From positions 558,001-622,000 of the forward strand of contig CP006669.1 in NCBI GenBank assembly GCA_000471925.1: a stretch of 64,000 bases of DNA, read 5' to 3'. Below, in pieces: positions 26,212 through 36,709 of the stretch (its first letter is position 1; each line of letters opens with the position of its first letter). Source of the DNA: Ralstonia pickettii DTP0602 (GTDB lineage Bacteria > Pseudomonadota > Gammaproteobacteria > Burkholderiales > Burkholderiaceae). The notes beneath the pieces are model-generated. The model ran no database searches and was not told the origin of the DNA. It saw only the letters and a list, made by a program, of their open reading frames with translations. The position numbers were made by a program, and so were the translations under genes.

Positions 26212-27601
26212 ATGCTGCCTTGCCTTCCGCGCCGCGCCGGATGTCCTTCTCCAGCGCCGGACTCGCAATGTCCGAGAGGCTTCGGATGGCCTGCTCGAGC
26301 GTGCGGATCAGATCCGGCGTGGCTCCCAGGCCTTCAAAAATGTTCTTCCAGCCCCGTACGGCACCCCATACCCGGCGAATCACGTCGAGCGCCGTAGGCC
26401 GGTCCGCCACGAAGGCAGAGAACTCGCTCATCGCATTATCGAGGGTTGCAAGCTTCCCCTGCGTGCCCACGCTCAGGTGCAGGCGGCGCTCCATGGAAAC
26501 GGACGCCCGCGGCACGACGTCATACAGCGGGCTCAGGCGCCAGCCCTGCAGCTGCGTGTCGTAGGCAAACGCGTGGTTGCGCAGGTGGTCATCGTCGTTG
26601 GTCAGGAAGATGTTGAGCACCATGCGGGCAAACAGCTCCTCGTTGTCGGCTCTCACGCACGACGCCACGACCTGCTCGCGAATCGTCTGGGCCAGATCCT
26701 TGTAGCCCTTGGCCATCGACTCCATCTCCGGGCATCCCATGAGGGTCAAGGCGCTGACCTGCGCAATGCGGCCCTCCGTATAGCCAGACATGGGCTCAGT
26801 GTCGTAGCCGCGCGCCATGGCCGCGAGCGGTTGCCCGGCCGGCGCCCAGTACCGGTCGAACCGACGGATCATCAGCACCGGCTTGCCCCCGACCGCGATC
26901 ACCTTCACCGGCGGAACGGAAAACCCAGCGGCACGCGCGATCTCCAGGGCGCCAGCCTCGAGGACTGCCATGTTGAGCGTGTCGGTCTTGGACGGGAACT
27001 TGGCCAGCCACAGGACGCCGTCGGCCTCCCGCACGGAAGCTTTCGGGCGGGCGCCGCCGGCCGACGGCACGCCGCCGAGGTATGGCAGCAGGTTCGCCGG
27101 AATGGGCTCGCCGTTCTCGACCGCGTCAGCCACCTGCAAGAGGTATGGCAGATCGATCAGACCCCCGGCCCCCTTGTGAGCGAGGCTCTTGGTGTCCTCC
27201 CGCACGTCCAGCGCACCAACGCGGTCGCTGCCGGCCTCCAGCAGGTAGGTGAATTCGTCGAGCGAGTTCGGCGCGGCGTTGAGCCCGGCCTCGATGACGC
27301 GGCGGCCCCAGGCGTCGGGCGCAGCATCGCGGATCCCCCCAAATTCGTTCACCTCGGGCAGCGGGTACCACACCGTGCCGGGCTCGGCCTGCCGCGCCTG
27401 CGCCAAGGTGAGCGCGCGAGGGTCTACCTCAATGGCGTTCGGCCGCTGCAGGTAACGCGTGCCATAGGCGAAGCTGACGGTTTCCCGACCCGCGGACGTC
27501 TCGCGACTGAGCAGTCCCGCGGGCACGAAGTGATGCCCTTCCGCCTGATCGGCGATGTGGGCGAATACCGCTACCTTGTTGGGAGCGCGACGAGGGGCCA
27601 A
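26210..27601 (-). CDS. hipA: HipA-family serine/threonine kinase toxin
   Basis: A 463-residue HipA-type kinase. The Gly-rich loop is GGARPKASV near residue 182. The catalytic segment LNIFLTNDDDHLRNHAFAYD near 330 carries the Asn and Asp residues, and the metal-binding Asp is in LSPLYDVVP. The N-terminal subdomain contains AGLLSRETSAGRETVSFAYG. HipA kinases phosphorylate aminoacyl-tRNA synthetases and induce dormancy. The gene follows hipB by nine bases. All kinase residues expected of the family are present, so it should be active. Confidence 0.88.
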   Translation of the reverse strand: MAPRRAPNKVAVFAHIADQAEGHHFVPAGLLSRETSAGRETVSFAYGTRYLQRPNAIEVDPRALTLAQARQAEPGTVWYPLPEVNEFGGIRDAAPDAWGRRVIEAGLNAAPNSLDEFTYLLEAGSDRVGALDVREDTKSLAHKGAGGLIDLPYLLQVADAVENGEPIPANLLPYLGGVPSAGGARPKASVREADGVLWLAKFPSKTDTLNMAVLEAGALEIARAAGFSVPPVKVIAVGGKPVLMIRRFDRYWAPAGQPLAAMARGYDTEPMSGYTEGRIAQVSALTLMGCPEMESMAKGYKDLAQTIREQVVASCVRADNEELFARMVLNIFLTNDDDHLRNHAFAYDTQLQGWRLSPLYDVVPRASVSMERRLHLSVGTQGKLATLDNAMSEFSAFVADRPTALDVIRRVWGAVRGWKNIFEGLGATPDLIRTLEQAIRSLSDIASPALEKDIRRGAEGKAA

Positions 27602-27610
27602 GGCTTTTCC

Positions 27611-27952
27611 TTAGAAATCGAGTTCACGCAGTTCCGCCTTGCTTGCCGAGCGAATGCGCTGTGGCAGCTTGCGCGCATGCAAGGCGATCAATGCCGGCAC
27701 ATCCCCTGCCAGGAGCGCCTGCAGGGTGACTTCCGGCGCCAGGGCATGAACATAGCGCAGGATCTGCGTAAGAGTCCGTCCCGGATCACCTTTTTCGATC
27801 AGGATCGCTGTTCCCCGGGAGACCCCGGCGCGCGCAGCTACATCCGCCTGGCGTAGCCTCAGGCCTTGGCGCAGCTGGGTGATACGCGCACCGAGTTGCT
27901 CGGCTTCGGTGAACCGGGAAAGAGGCAGAAGTGGAGATTCGTCTCGTTTCAT
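27611..27952 (-). CDS. hipB: HipB antitoxin of the hipBA module
   Basis: A 113-residue XRE-type DNA-binding antitoxin (LGARITQLRQGLRLRQADVA, then GVSRGTAILIEKGDPGRTLT). It is unlike the orphan copies A-C apart from the shared fold. It lies directly upstream of hipA on the same strand. It should neutralise HipA and repress the operon through the inverted repeat at 27957-28001. Confidence 0.87.
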   Translation of the reverse strand: MKRDESPLLPLSRFTEAEQLGARITQLRQGLRLRQADVAARAGVSRGTAILIEKGDPGRTLTQILRYVHALAPEVTLQALLAGDVPALIALHARKLPQRIRSASKAELRELDF

Positions 27953-27956
27953 GATG

Positions 27957-28001
27957 TCCGTAATCCTGAACTATAAGACGATGTAGGTCTGTGATTACGA
28001 A
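27957..28001. promoter_or_regulatory. Probable HipB operator
   Basis: Arms TCCGTAATC and GATTACGAA (8 of 9 complementary) separated by 27 bases lie immediately upstream of the hipB start codon at 27952. The spacing is about three helical turns between half-site centres. Sequence 28002-28326 beyond it has no gene I can support. Confidence 0.5.
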
Positions 28002-28326
28002 CATGTTAGCGGTGGTGGCGCTGGTGGTCAAGACCGGCATATGTTCCCAAACTTAGACTTTATCCCGCTTAACGTCCATGATTGTAAACATCTTAGATCG
28101 TTTCGATCCTTCCGCCTCACTCAGCTTGACGGATATGACGCAAAAGGCATAAACCTTCTCATCGAGTTGGACCCGGGGAAGGCTTCCTGGACGGCGCTTG
28201 CCGAGGAAGTCATGCAGGGCGTTGAAGATGGCCATGCCCTTGCCTGCGTCGGGGAAGCGCGCCTGTTGGCGGTGTAGCCCATACGCCATCCCACCGGCAT
28301 AGCGCTGGGGGGTTTCGGGTTCCTCA

Positions 28327-28545
28327 GTGGGCAACAAGACCTGGCTGGTGCCGGCGACCGACGAGCTGATCGCCGAACTGGCGCGCTACCGTCGCGCCCA
28401 CGAGTTGCCACCTACCCCGCAGTTCGGGGAGACGCGCCCGCTGGTGCTGCCGGTGATTGGAAGCGAGGGTCGCGAGAAACCCCTGTCACGCGGCGCGCTG
28501 CACCGATCCTGAAAGAGGTATTCGGCATGGCCGCGGAGCGCCTGC
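28327..28545 (+). pseudogene. Central fragment of a tyrosine recombinase
   Basis: The frame reads KTWLVPATDELIAELARYRR, AHELPPTPQFGETRPLVLPV and LSRGALH, then in a second frame ILKEVFGMAAERLRG. This is the middle of a phage/Xer-type integrase between the two Arg boxes. It begins at the point where the window-end integrase fragment breaks off (VTGKGNHERL). A frameshift near 28505 and missing ends make it a pseudogene. Confidence 0.65.
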
Positions 28546-28556
28546 GGGGCTTGCTC

Positions 28557-28635
28557 GAATGCGGTCGCCCAGTTGGTGAATGGTGCGAATCGTCGCGCGC
28601 GACGGTGGCGTCGGATCAGGTCGTGGTCGCGGCAT
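28557..28635 (-). pseudogene. HipB-like copy C, N-terminal fragment
   Basis: Only about 26 codons remain (MPRPRPDPTPPSRATI, then RTIHQLGDRIRAS). The upstream DNA (28636-28668) matches the copy B leader almost exactly. The helix-turn-helix is lost where the fragment abuts the integrase scrap. It shows this regulator was duplicated together with recombinase DNA. Confidence 0.65.
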
Positions 28636-28842
28636 GGAGGCCCGTCCCGTGAAGAAGGCAAGCCAGCGTGGAGGCAGCTGGTCCGACGGTTCAAGCGGCG
28701 GCCCTAGCCCCTCCCGCTGGCTACAGGCTGCCACACAGAGCAGTGGGGCCAGCCAGGGGAACACCGGCGCCCCTGCTCACCCGAGACCCAGTATCTCCGA
28801 GAATTTGGCCCTCTCGGTACCGTGAATGCGCCAACCGCCGAA

Positions 28843-29409
28843 CTACTTTGCAGCTGCCGGAGACGCCTGCGCTGTACGATGCCGCGCGCCTTTCGAGGCT
28901 GCCGCCGCAGCCGTATTGAAACTGTTCTCGGCGACTTCCACGGCCTGCTTTGCCGTCGACTGCATCGACTCATAGAGCGTAGTGGTCGCCTTTACGGCCT
29001 CCTGCCAGGCGGCCAGCGGAGCCGTCGAGCCTGATGGGGCGTTGCTCACCGCGCTATCAATGAGACTCTGCAGTTGGCCCTTGCCTGTTGTGTATTGGAC
29101 TTCGACGACCTTCTCGAACTCCGCCCGCGTTGCAGCAAGGATGTCCTGCAGTTGACGCCGATACGCCAAAACGTTGTCGGCTGCAGGTTGAAATAATTCG
29201 ATTTGCAGTTCGACGAGCTCTTGTGGGTTCTGGACTGAGAGGGCTTTCATTACGCCCTCCCGGGTCTGCTCCATGGTCGTCTTCATTGTTTGGAGGTTCA
29301 ACTCCATCACTCTTTCGAAGCCCTCAACCGCCTTGTTGGTTAGTCCGACCAGGGCTTCAAGGCCCGCCAATTGCGTTTTCGTGCATTGTTCTGCTGTCCA
29401 CTGAGTCAT
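28843..29409 (-). CDS. Phasin family protein (PhaP-like)
   Basis: A 188-residue helical protein starting MTQWTAEQCTKTQLAGLEAL, with the phasin core (GLTNKAVEGFERVMELNLQT; SVQNPQELVELQIELFQPAA). It ends in an Ala/Ser-rich tail. Phasins coat polyhydroxyalkanoate granules. It is a stand-alone gene with an AGGAGAT ribosome site. It is the only PHA-related gene in the window. Confidence 0.85.
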   Translation of the reverse strand: MTQWTAEQCTKTQLAGLEALVGLTNKAVEGFERVMELNLQTMKTTMEQTREGVMKALSVQNPQELVELQIELFQPAADNVLAYRRQLQDILAATRAEFEKVVEVQYTTGKGQLQSLIDSAVSNAPSGSTAPLAAWQEAVKATTTLYESMQSTAKQAVEVAENSFNTAAAAASKGARHRTAQASPAAAK

Positions 29410-29577
29410 TTTGCATCTCCTAAGTGCGGCCCGTCCCCCGAACTAACCGGTGGCAGGGCGTTATGGTGGGAATCGAGTGAATGACAATTGCAACGTCGCG
29501 ACCCTTGCGGCGGAGGCCGACAGGGAAGCCCGTGAGAGCGCCAGCGCCGGCAGTCTCTACGGGTTAAAGGAATGAAC

Positions 29578-29808
29578 TCATTGCGAGGCCCGGCATGGCC
29601 AAGAATCGCTTGCGCGAACACGCCCGACGGCTCGGAGAAAAGCGTAGCCTTCGATTGTGACCTGAGGTCGGCTGTGGTTGGACCCAAAGCTCTCAAGCCT
29701 AATCAGATGATGCGCGAGCAGCGCCTCCACATCCGCGCGGTCTAGCTCCGTTGGGCCAGAGTTGTCGTCTACCAGCATCAGCGTGGCAAACTCATGATGG
29801 CTCAGCAC
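29578..29808 (-). CDS. Small hypothetical protein
   Basis: A 76-residue ORF (LSHHEFATLMLVDDNSGPTE; ADVEALLAHHLIRLESFGSN) from a GTG start with AGGAG about 11 bases upstream. Its composition and helix-rich start look protein-like, and similar short proteins are familiar from Burkholderiales genomes. No domain or function is recognised. Region 29410-29577 holds nothing else. Confidence 0.5.
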   Translation of the reverse strand: MLSHHEFATLMLVDDNSGPTELDRADVEALLAHHLIRLESFGSNHSRPQVTIEGYAFLRAVGRVRASDSWPCRASQ

Positions 29809-30592
29809 AGTCGTGTCGTCTCCTAAGCTGTAGGTCTATTTTTGCTACGGGACATTTCACTGCCATCCGTGACAGCTGGCCTGGCGCATACAGACCGCTT
29901 CTTTCCTCTCGGACGCGAGGTTCTGGCTGGTGAGCGCTTGTATTCGCGCTCCGAAAGAACATCCTAGCTCCTCGCCACCGACAGTTCAATACGAATAGCG
30001 GTTATGTTCGGGATAATCCCTAGTGCTCTTTTTGTTCGCCTACCACGTGCGAATTGGTTCGAAATTGATATATCACAACTTGATATGAATTCAAATTTCA
30101 TGTCGGATGTTTTTCCGACCGACCGGACGGCATGTTTTAGCGCGATGGGCGAAGTCCAGAGAGCGATTGCGCTACGAAATTCGTCGCAGCGGTTAGCCAT
30201 GCCAATAGGCTACGGCGACCACTCGAGCTTCTGTAAAAAAAGCAGCTTCAAGGCCGCCAGGCCTCTACGAATCACTAGGACGCAGAGACGGTTTGCAGCT
30301 GTGGCCGCCGGGGAGAGAGCCCGCGTTGCCGGGTAGTCACGCGCAGGACTTCAGGGCCAACCCATATTGACTTAGAATTTTCTTACGTCAGAATTAAGAG
30401 ACACTTTGACCAAAATCTTGGGCGAGACTGAACGCTCCCTGTGGTTGCATACGGGGTGGGCGAGGCTGGCATGGGCAACGGGCCTTGCCATTGGTCCAAG
30501 TGACCAGAATAACAATGAGTTGAACTCAGTGCGACATAGAAGCGAGCTGGCGGGCCGTGCGCCGGTAGACTTGAACTTGAACGGGGACAAAA
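29809..30592. other. AT-richer gene-poor region
   Basis: No ORF here looks coding. The stretch 29990-30130 is clearly more AT-rich than its surroundings (for example GATATATCACAACTTGATAT) and may hold promoters or foreign DNA. Confidence 0.4.
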
Positions 30593-30964
30593 ATGACGAC
30601 GGCTCGAGCTGGAACCAAAGGCGAAGCGATTAGACTCCTGGAATCAGCTGGGATAGCACTAGTCGAACTAGACTACGAATCAGGTTGGCAGGATGCCATC
30701 GAACTCGGGCGCTTGGGCCAGAAGGCAGGCATCCGCGTGGAGTATCGCGGACATGAGAGTATCGCCGTTAAGTCGCACGCGGCGCTCATCGCCGGGCTCA
30801 GTCGACCGAAGGTGTCCTTCAGGCAAAGGAATCTTTACTGCCAGTTCGCATTGGTCGAGCTGCCAGCCGAGGAATTGGCAACCTTGGAGACAAGGGCGTT
30901 GAAGCTTGGAGACTACATCCTGGCCGGGCATCTACTGCGGAACGTCGATACAGTGTGGGGCTGA
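30593..30964 (+). CDS. Hypothetical protein, 123 residues
   Basis: A compact ORF starting TTARAGTKGEAIRLLESAGI and ending LKLGDYILAGHLLRNVDTVW. GGGGAC lies about six bases before the ATG. The first 30 residues could form a small helical motif; no family was recognised. Amino-acid composition is normal for a soluble protein. Confidence 0.55.
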   Translation: MTTARAGTKGEAIRLLESAGIALVELDYESGWQDAIELGRLGQKAGIRVEYRGHESIAVKSHAALIAGLSRPKVSFRQRNLYCQFALVELPAEELATLETRALKLGDYILAGHLLRNVDTVWG

Positions 30965-30974
30965 CTAGCGCGCT

Positions 30975-31125
30975 CATCATCGGCGCGACCTTACGGCTTT
31001 CAGCTACTTATCGCCAATCTTCACTGAGGTGACGGGCTTTTCGGTCAAGGCCATTCCCTGGCTGCTAATGGCTATGGCCTAGCCAACGTCGTCGGCAACC
31101 TCATCGTCGGGCGTCTGGCCGACCA
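30975..31125 (+). pseudogene. MFS transporter remnant
   Basis: Two frames together read YLSPIFTEVTGFSVKAIPWL, then GLANVVGNLIVGRLAD, a DHA1-type MFS segment between two membrane helices. At least one frameshift separates them near 31078. Only about 45 codons remain. Confidence 0.55.
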
Positions 31126-31855
31126 CGGTCCGCCAACTCATTGAGCTTGCGCTGCTCCTGGGCGATCGCCCCTTGTACGACACCCGCAAAGCCAGCATTA
31201 ACGGCAGGATGGCAACGATGATGCCCGCTGCTACGGCACTTGCTATCAGTGTCTTCGTCGCATGTACGGAATCTTAGGGCGATAGTGACCGGCAGCGGAA
31301 TTTCGCTCTATCCTCCCTGTTGGAACGCCCGCCTGCAGGCCGCCATCTTGGCATTACTGCGTGCGTCGTGGGGTACATAATCTGACAACGGCGACACGCC
31401 ACTAAAGCAAAACCGGACCTCGGCGGGTGTCGAGATCCGGCTCCAGCGCACCGAACGCCAAACCACGCAGCAATCCGCTTCGATTCTGTACTTCGGGATT
31501 GTTTAACTACTGCGCTTCCCGGACAATTTCGTCCGCCCGCGCGCAATGAAACACTGCAGTACATCCCCGTGGTAAATCCCCAAACAGTGCTCGCGGGAGC
31601 CCCTCTTTTCTGCCCTCTTTGAGCATCTACTCCAATCCGTCGAACCTGCCCTCCTCCCGTGCGTACCTCACCGCGATGGCACCAACAGAACAATTGTGGT
31701 AACGACCCTGCCGATGGCGCAAATGCAGGGTGGTGGATAGCGCAACCACAGCGGCGATTTGTGTGCGCCAAAAAGGACGTTATCTTGCGCAAAGGACACA
31801 CGCCACAAACCCGCACAAATGCTTCCAGAAGCGCTGGCATGAGTCGACGCTTGGC
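31126..31855. other. Region without recognisable genes
   Basis: I find no supported coding sequence. A reverse stretch near 31150-31260 encodes a hydrophobic segment (LIASAVAAGIIVAILPLMLA) that could be a scrap of a membrane protein. Confidence 0.35.
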
Positions 31856-32605
31856 TTAGCCGAAGCGCCCCCCGCTCACATGCAGTACCTCGCCAGTGAT
31901 AAAGCCCGCACGCTCCGAGGCTAGGAAAGCGACCGCGTCGGCGATATCTTCCGGACGACCCACGCGCTTGACCGGCTGCATCTGCACTGCACGCTCCTTG
32001 ATGGTCTCGTACGTCGGCAACGCCTGCACCATCTCCGTCTCGATGAAACCTGGTGCAACGCAGTTCACTGTGACACCATAGCGCCCTTCCTCGATTGCCA
32101 GCGCCTTCGCCATTCCGATAAGCCCCGCCTTGGCAGCTGAGTAGTTGGCCTGCGTAGGATTGCCCAGGTGCGCGCGCGAGCTGATGTTGATGACGCGGCC
32201 CCAGCCCTGTTCGATGAAATGCGGCATCACTGCCCGGGTCGCCAAGAACGCCCCTTTGAGCATAACCTCCATGACGAGGTCCCAATCTTCCTCGCTCATC
32301 TTCACCAGAAACTTGTCCCGCGGGAAACCGGCGTTGTTGACCAGGATATGTACCCCGCCGAACTGCGCAATCGTTTCTTTCACCAGACGCTCCACCTCTT
32401 CAGCCTTGGTGATGTCAGCGATCACGCAATGGGCTTGCAGGCCATCGGCACGCAGCGCCGCGGTGGTCTCTTCCGCCCGCTCGCGCAGTACGTCTGTCAC
32501 TACCACTCGCGCGCCCTCTTCAGCCAGCCGGCGAGCCGTTGCTGCACCAAGGCCTCGCGCCGACCCGGTGACGATCGCGACGCGATCTTTGATTAGCAGA
32601 TCCAT
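31856..32605 (-). CDS. FabG-like short-chain dehydrogenase/reductase
   Basis: A 249-residue SDR with the cofactor loop TGSARGLGAATARRLAEEGA, the NNAG motif, Ser-Tyr-Lys active site (NISSRAHLGNP; YSAAKAGLIGMAKA) and the end VLHVSGGRFG. The start at 32605 has GAGAGG seven bases upstream; the ATG at 32611 would be too close. It lies at the edge of the CoA-ester cluster, on the same strand as the acyl-CoA dehydrogenase at 32917. It likely oxidises a 3-hydroxyacyl-CoA (beta-oxidation step 3) or reduces a 3-ketoacyl group. Confidence 0.82.
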   Translation of the reverse strand: MDLLIKDRVAIVTGSARGLGAATARRLAEEGARVVVTDVLRERAEETTAALRADGLQAHCVIADITKAEEVERLVKETIAQFGGVHILVNNAGFPRDKFLVKMSEEDWDLVMEVMLKGAFLATRAVMPHFIEQGWGRVINISSRAHLGNPTQANYSAAKAGLIGMAKALAIEEGRYGVTVNCVAPGFIETEMVQALPTYETIKERAVQMQPVKRVGRPEDIADAVAFLASERAGFITGEVLHVSGGRFG

Positions 32606-32690
32606 TTCCATTCCTCTCGTTAAGCCGTAGCGGCGGATGCCGTCGCGGCGGGGTCCTTTTCTAACCAACGGCTGTGCTGCTGTCTGCAAC

Positions 32691-32715
32691 GCATTGATGG
32701 ATCAAGTCCATCATG
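32691..32715. promoter_or_regulatory. Inverted repeat upstream of the SDR gene
   Basis: Arms GATGGA and TCCATC around TCAAG, extended by GCAT and ATGC with one offset base, lie about 90 bases before the SDR start. A regulator-binding site is plausible. The remainder of 32606-32916 holds no gene. Confidence 0.4.
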
Positions 32716-32916
32716 CAACGTCGATTGATTTTTTGAAGCAGTGGTGTATCGGCCGCGAGACTATGATCACAATGAAATTCGCAAGATTGCGAGAGGCCCG
32801 ATGCGGATGCCGCCATGACGGTACGCGCTGCCTGGGACAGAGCTCCTCATCCGATCACGCCCAGCCGATACGGGTGGAAAAAACACCAGCACCTGCCGGC
32901 CTTCGCCAGTCGCCTG

Positions 32917-34083
32917 TCAGAACGACCGCGGCAGGCCCAGGACGTGTTCGGCGACGAAGGAGTAGATCAGGTTGGTGGAGATCGGCGCCACCTGGTAAAG
33001 GCGCGTCTCCCGGAACTTGCGCTCCACGTCATATTCGCAGGCAAAGCCAAAGCCGCCGTGGAATTGGAGACACGCATTTCCGGCCTCCCAGCTCGCCTTG
33101 GCCGCAAGGTATTTGGCCATGTTGGCCTGGGCGCCCATGGGCTCGTGCTGGTCGAACAGCTCACAGGCCTTCCAGCGCATCAGGTTTGCCGCCTCCAGCT
33201 CGATGAAGGACTCGGCGATCGGGAACTGCACGCCCTGGTTCTGGCCGATGGGGCGCCCGAATACCTCGCGCTCCTTGACGTACTTGGTCACCCGGTCCAT
33301 GAACCAGTAGCCGTCGCCGATGCACTCCGCCGCAATCAGCGTGCGCTCGGCGTTCAGGCCATCGAGGATGTACTTGAAGCCCTTGCCCTCTTCACCAATC
33401 AAGTTCTCCTCGGGGATCTCGAGGTCCTCGAAGAACAGTTCATTGGTCTCGTGGTTGACCATGTTGGGGATCGGTCGCACGGTCAGGCCTTTCTTCTGCG
33501 CCTCGTGCAGGTCCACCATGAAGATGGACATCCCCTCGCTCTTCTTCTTCACCTCGGCCAGCGGTGTGGTGCGCGCCAGCAGGATCATGAAGTCGCTGTG
33601 CTGGACGCGGCTGATCCACACTTTCTGGCCGTTGACGACGTAGCGGCCGTCTTTCTTGATCGCAGAGGTCTTGATCTTGGTGGTGTCGGTGCCGGTGGTA
33701 GGTTCGGTCACGCCCATGGACTGCAGGCGCCATTCGCCCGAGGCGATCTTCGGCAGGTACTTGTCCTTCTGCGCCTTGGAGCCGTGCCGCAGCAGCGTGC
33801 CCATGTTGTACATCTGGCCGTGGCAGGCACCGGAATTGCCGCCGCAGCGGTTGATTTCCTCCATGATGACTGAGGCCTCGGTCAGGCCCAGCCCGGAACC
33901 GCCGTACTCCTGCGGGATCAGCGCCGCGAGCCAGCCAGCGTCGGTGAGCGCATTGACGAACGCCTCGGGATAGGCGCGCTGCTCGTCCACCTTGCGGAAG
34001 TATTCGTCCGGAAACTCGGCGCAAAGCGCGCGCACGGCATCACGGATTTCCTGGAAGTTGTTCGATTGGGTCTGTTCGATCAT
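32917..34083 (-). CDS. Acyl-CoA dehydrogenase with helix-G-type catalytic Glu
   Basis: A 388-residue acyl-CoA dehydrogenase with the flavin motif MGVTEPTTGTDTTKI and the late motif CLQFHGGFGFACEYDVERKF. At the usual catalytic Glu position (YEGT in medium-chain enzymes) it reads YQVAPIST. A Glu in LNAERTLIAAECIG aligns with the base used by isovaleryl-CoA-type enzymes. Both point to a branched or unusual acyl-CoA. It is divergent from the MaoC-type hydratase gene. The full 388 residues are typical. Confidence 0.85.
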   Translation of the reverse strand: MIEQTQSNNFQEIRDAVRALCAEFPDEYFRKVDEQRAYPEAFVNALTDAGWLAALIPQEYGGSGLGLTEASVIMEEINRCGGNSGACHGQMYNMGTLLRHGSKAQKDKYLPKIASGEWRLQSMGVTEPTTGTDTTKIKTSAIKKDGRYVVNGQKVWISRVQHSDFMILLARTTPLAEVKKKSEGMSIFMVDLHEAQKKGLTVRPIPNMVNHETNELFFEDLEIPEENLIGEEGKGFKYILDGLNAERTLIAAECIGDGYWFMDRVTKYVKEREVFGRPIGQNQGVQFPIAESFIELEAANLMRWKACELFDQHEPMGAQANMAKYLAAKASWEAGNACLQFHGGFGFACEYDVERKFRETRLYQVAPISTNLIYSFVAEHVLGLPRSF

Positions 34084-34423
34084 CGGCGTCGTTGGCGGTC
34101 AATGTCATCAGCGCTTGCCGGCAGCAGCAGCGCTCGGTCGGCTATTGGACGGTGTTGCGGCGCAGTGGAATGCGGGTCCTCGCGCCGATCGGTGAGAAGC
34201 GCCCCCCGGCAATGTGGAACGGCCGCCTCCTTGTCATGGCCGCAATGGTCGCTGCGTCCGCCCCGCTCGGCAATCAGCCTTTTCCAAAGCGCGCCTTCGA
34301 TTGCGGTTAAGCCCCCGCTTTCGCAATCGCTAAAGCCCTCCATTAGCATTGTCAAATAGCGCAAAACCTGCTTTGGAGCCATGCTTTGCGCAATTTCCTG
34401 ACGATGACATTGGGACAAAGGAC
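34084..34423. other. Divergent intergenic region of the CoA-ester cluster
   Basis: About 340 bases between divergent acyl-CoA dehydrogenase and hydratase genes. The AT-rich part near 34330-34380 probably carries the promoters. No clear operator stands out. Confidence 0.35.
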
Positions 34424-35317
34424 ATGGCAGTCAGCTACCACCACCTCAAGCAGCGTCCGTTCTCCCCGGTTCGCCAGCACTACACTGAGCGCGACACCAT
34501 GCTGTATGCACTCAGCCTGGGGCTGGGCAACGATCCGCTGGACGCGGCTGCCCTGCCCTTTGTCTTCGAAGGCGCTGCCGGGGGGCTGCGCACCCTGCCT
34601 GCGCAAGCCGTAGTGCTGGGCTATCCAGGCTTCTGGGCGCGCGAGGCCGACACCGGCATCGACTGGGTCAAGCTGCTGCACGGCGAGCAGCGCATGCGCC
34701 TGCGCCGCCCCCTGCCGGCCAGCGCCGACATCGTCGGTCACAATCGCATCACCCACCTGACCGACAAGGGCGAAGGCAAAGGCGCCATCATGGTCACCGA
34801 GCGACGCCTGGAAACGGGGCAAGGCGAGCTGCTGGCGACGGTGCAGCAGGTAACGTTCCTGCGCGGCGACGGCGGCTACAGCCAGCTGGATGGCGGCCAG
34901 CCCAGCGGTGCGCCGCTGCCGGCGTTGCGCCCGACGCCGGAGGACCGTGCGCCCGACTTCACCGACACCCAGGCGATCCGCCCCGAGGCCGCGTTGCTGT
35001 ATCGCCTGATGGGCGACTTCAACCCGCTCCACGCTGACCCGGCGGTGGCGAAGGCGGCGGAGTTCGAGCGCCCCATCCTGCACGGGCTGGCGAGCTACGG
35101 CCTGGTGGCGCACGCACTGGTACGCCAATGCGCGGGTTACGACCCGGCCAGGCTGCGCGCGCTGGACATCCGCTTTGCCGCGCCTGTGTTTCCCGGCGAA
35201 ACCCTGGTCACCGAGATCTGGCGCATGCCGGAGAACCCGTCCCACTATCAGCTGCGCGCCAGGGTGCTGGAGCGCGACAAGATCGTGCTCAGCCACGGCT
35301 GGGCCGAAATCGCCTGA
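34424..35317 (+). CDS. MaoC/hydratase-2-type enoyl-CoA hydratase
   Basis: A 297-residue double-hotdog hydratase. The N-terminal half matches the peroxisomal hydratase-2 pattern (ERDTMLYALSLGLG; VLGYPGFWAREADTGIDWVK; DKGEGKGAIMVTERR). The C-terminal half has the active-site segment MGDFNPLHADP and ERPILHGLASYG. The start ATG at 34424 has AAAGGA upstream; an earlier in-frame ATG at 34349 is unlikely. It hydrates a trans-2-enoyl-CoA to the (R)-3-hydroxyacyl-CoA. Confidence 0.82.
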   Translation: MAVSYHHLKQRPFSPVRQHYTERDTMLYALSLGLGNDPLDAAALPFVFEGAAGGLRTLPAQAVVLGYPGFWAREADTGIDWVKLLHGEQRMRLRRPLPASADIVGHNRITHLTDKGEGKGAIMVTERRLETGQGELLATVQQVTFLRGDGGYSQLDGGQPSGAPLPALRPTPEDRAPDFTDTQAIRPEAALLYRLMGDFNPLHADPAVAKAAEFERPILHGLASYGLVAHALVRQCAGYDPARLRALDIRFAAPVFPGETLVTEIWRMPENPSHYQLRARVLERDKIVLSHGWAEIA

Positions 35318-35364
35318 AACAAGAAAGCGCCGCCTGCTTGCCGACTGACTTTTGCCCCGTGGAT

Positions 35365-36660
<1,296 letters not shown>

Positions 36661-36709
36661 CCAATTGCCCTTCGTCGCCTACCCAAGACAGATTTCCAAG
36701 GAGACTTAC

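Noticed and set aside
28041..28337. Overlapping ORFs on both strands beyond the hipB operator
   Set aside because: Neither strand shows a domain or good start; the segment may be decayed DNA next to the integrase scrap.
31274..31840. Reverse ORF of 188 codons
   Set aside because: Cys- and Arg-rich translation without domains or ribosome site; the region is probably non-coding debris.
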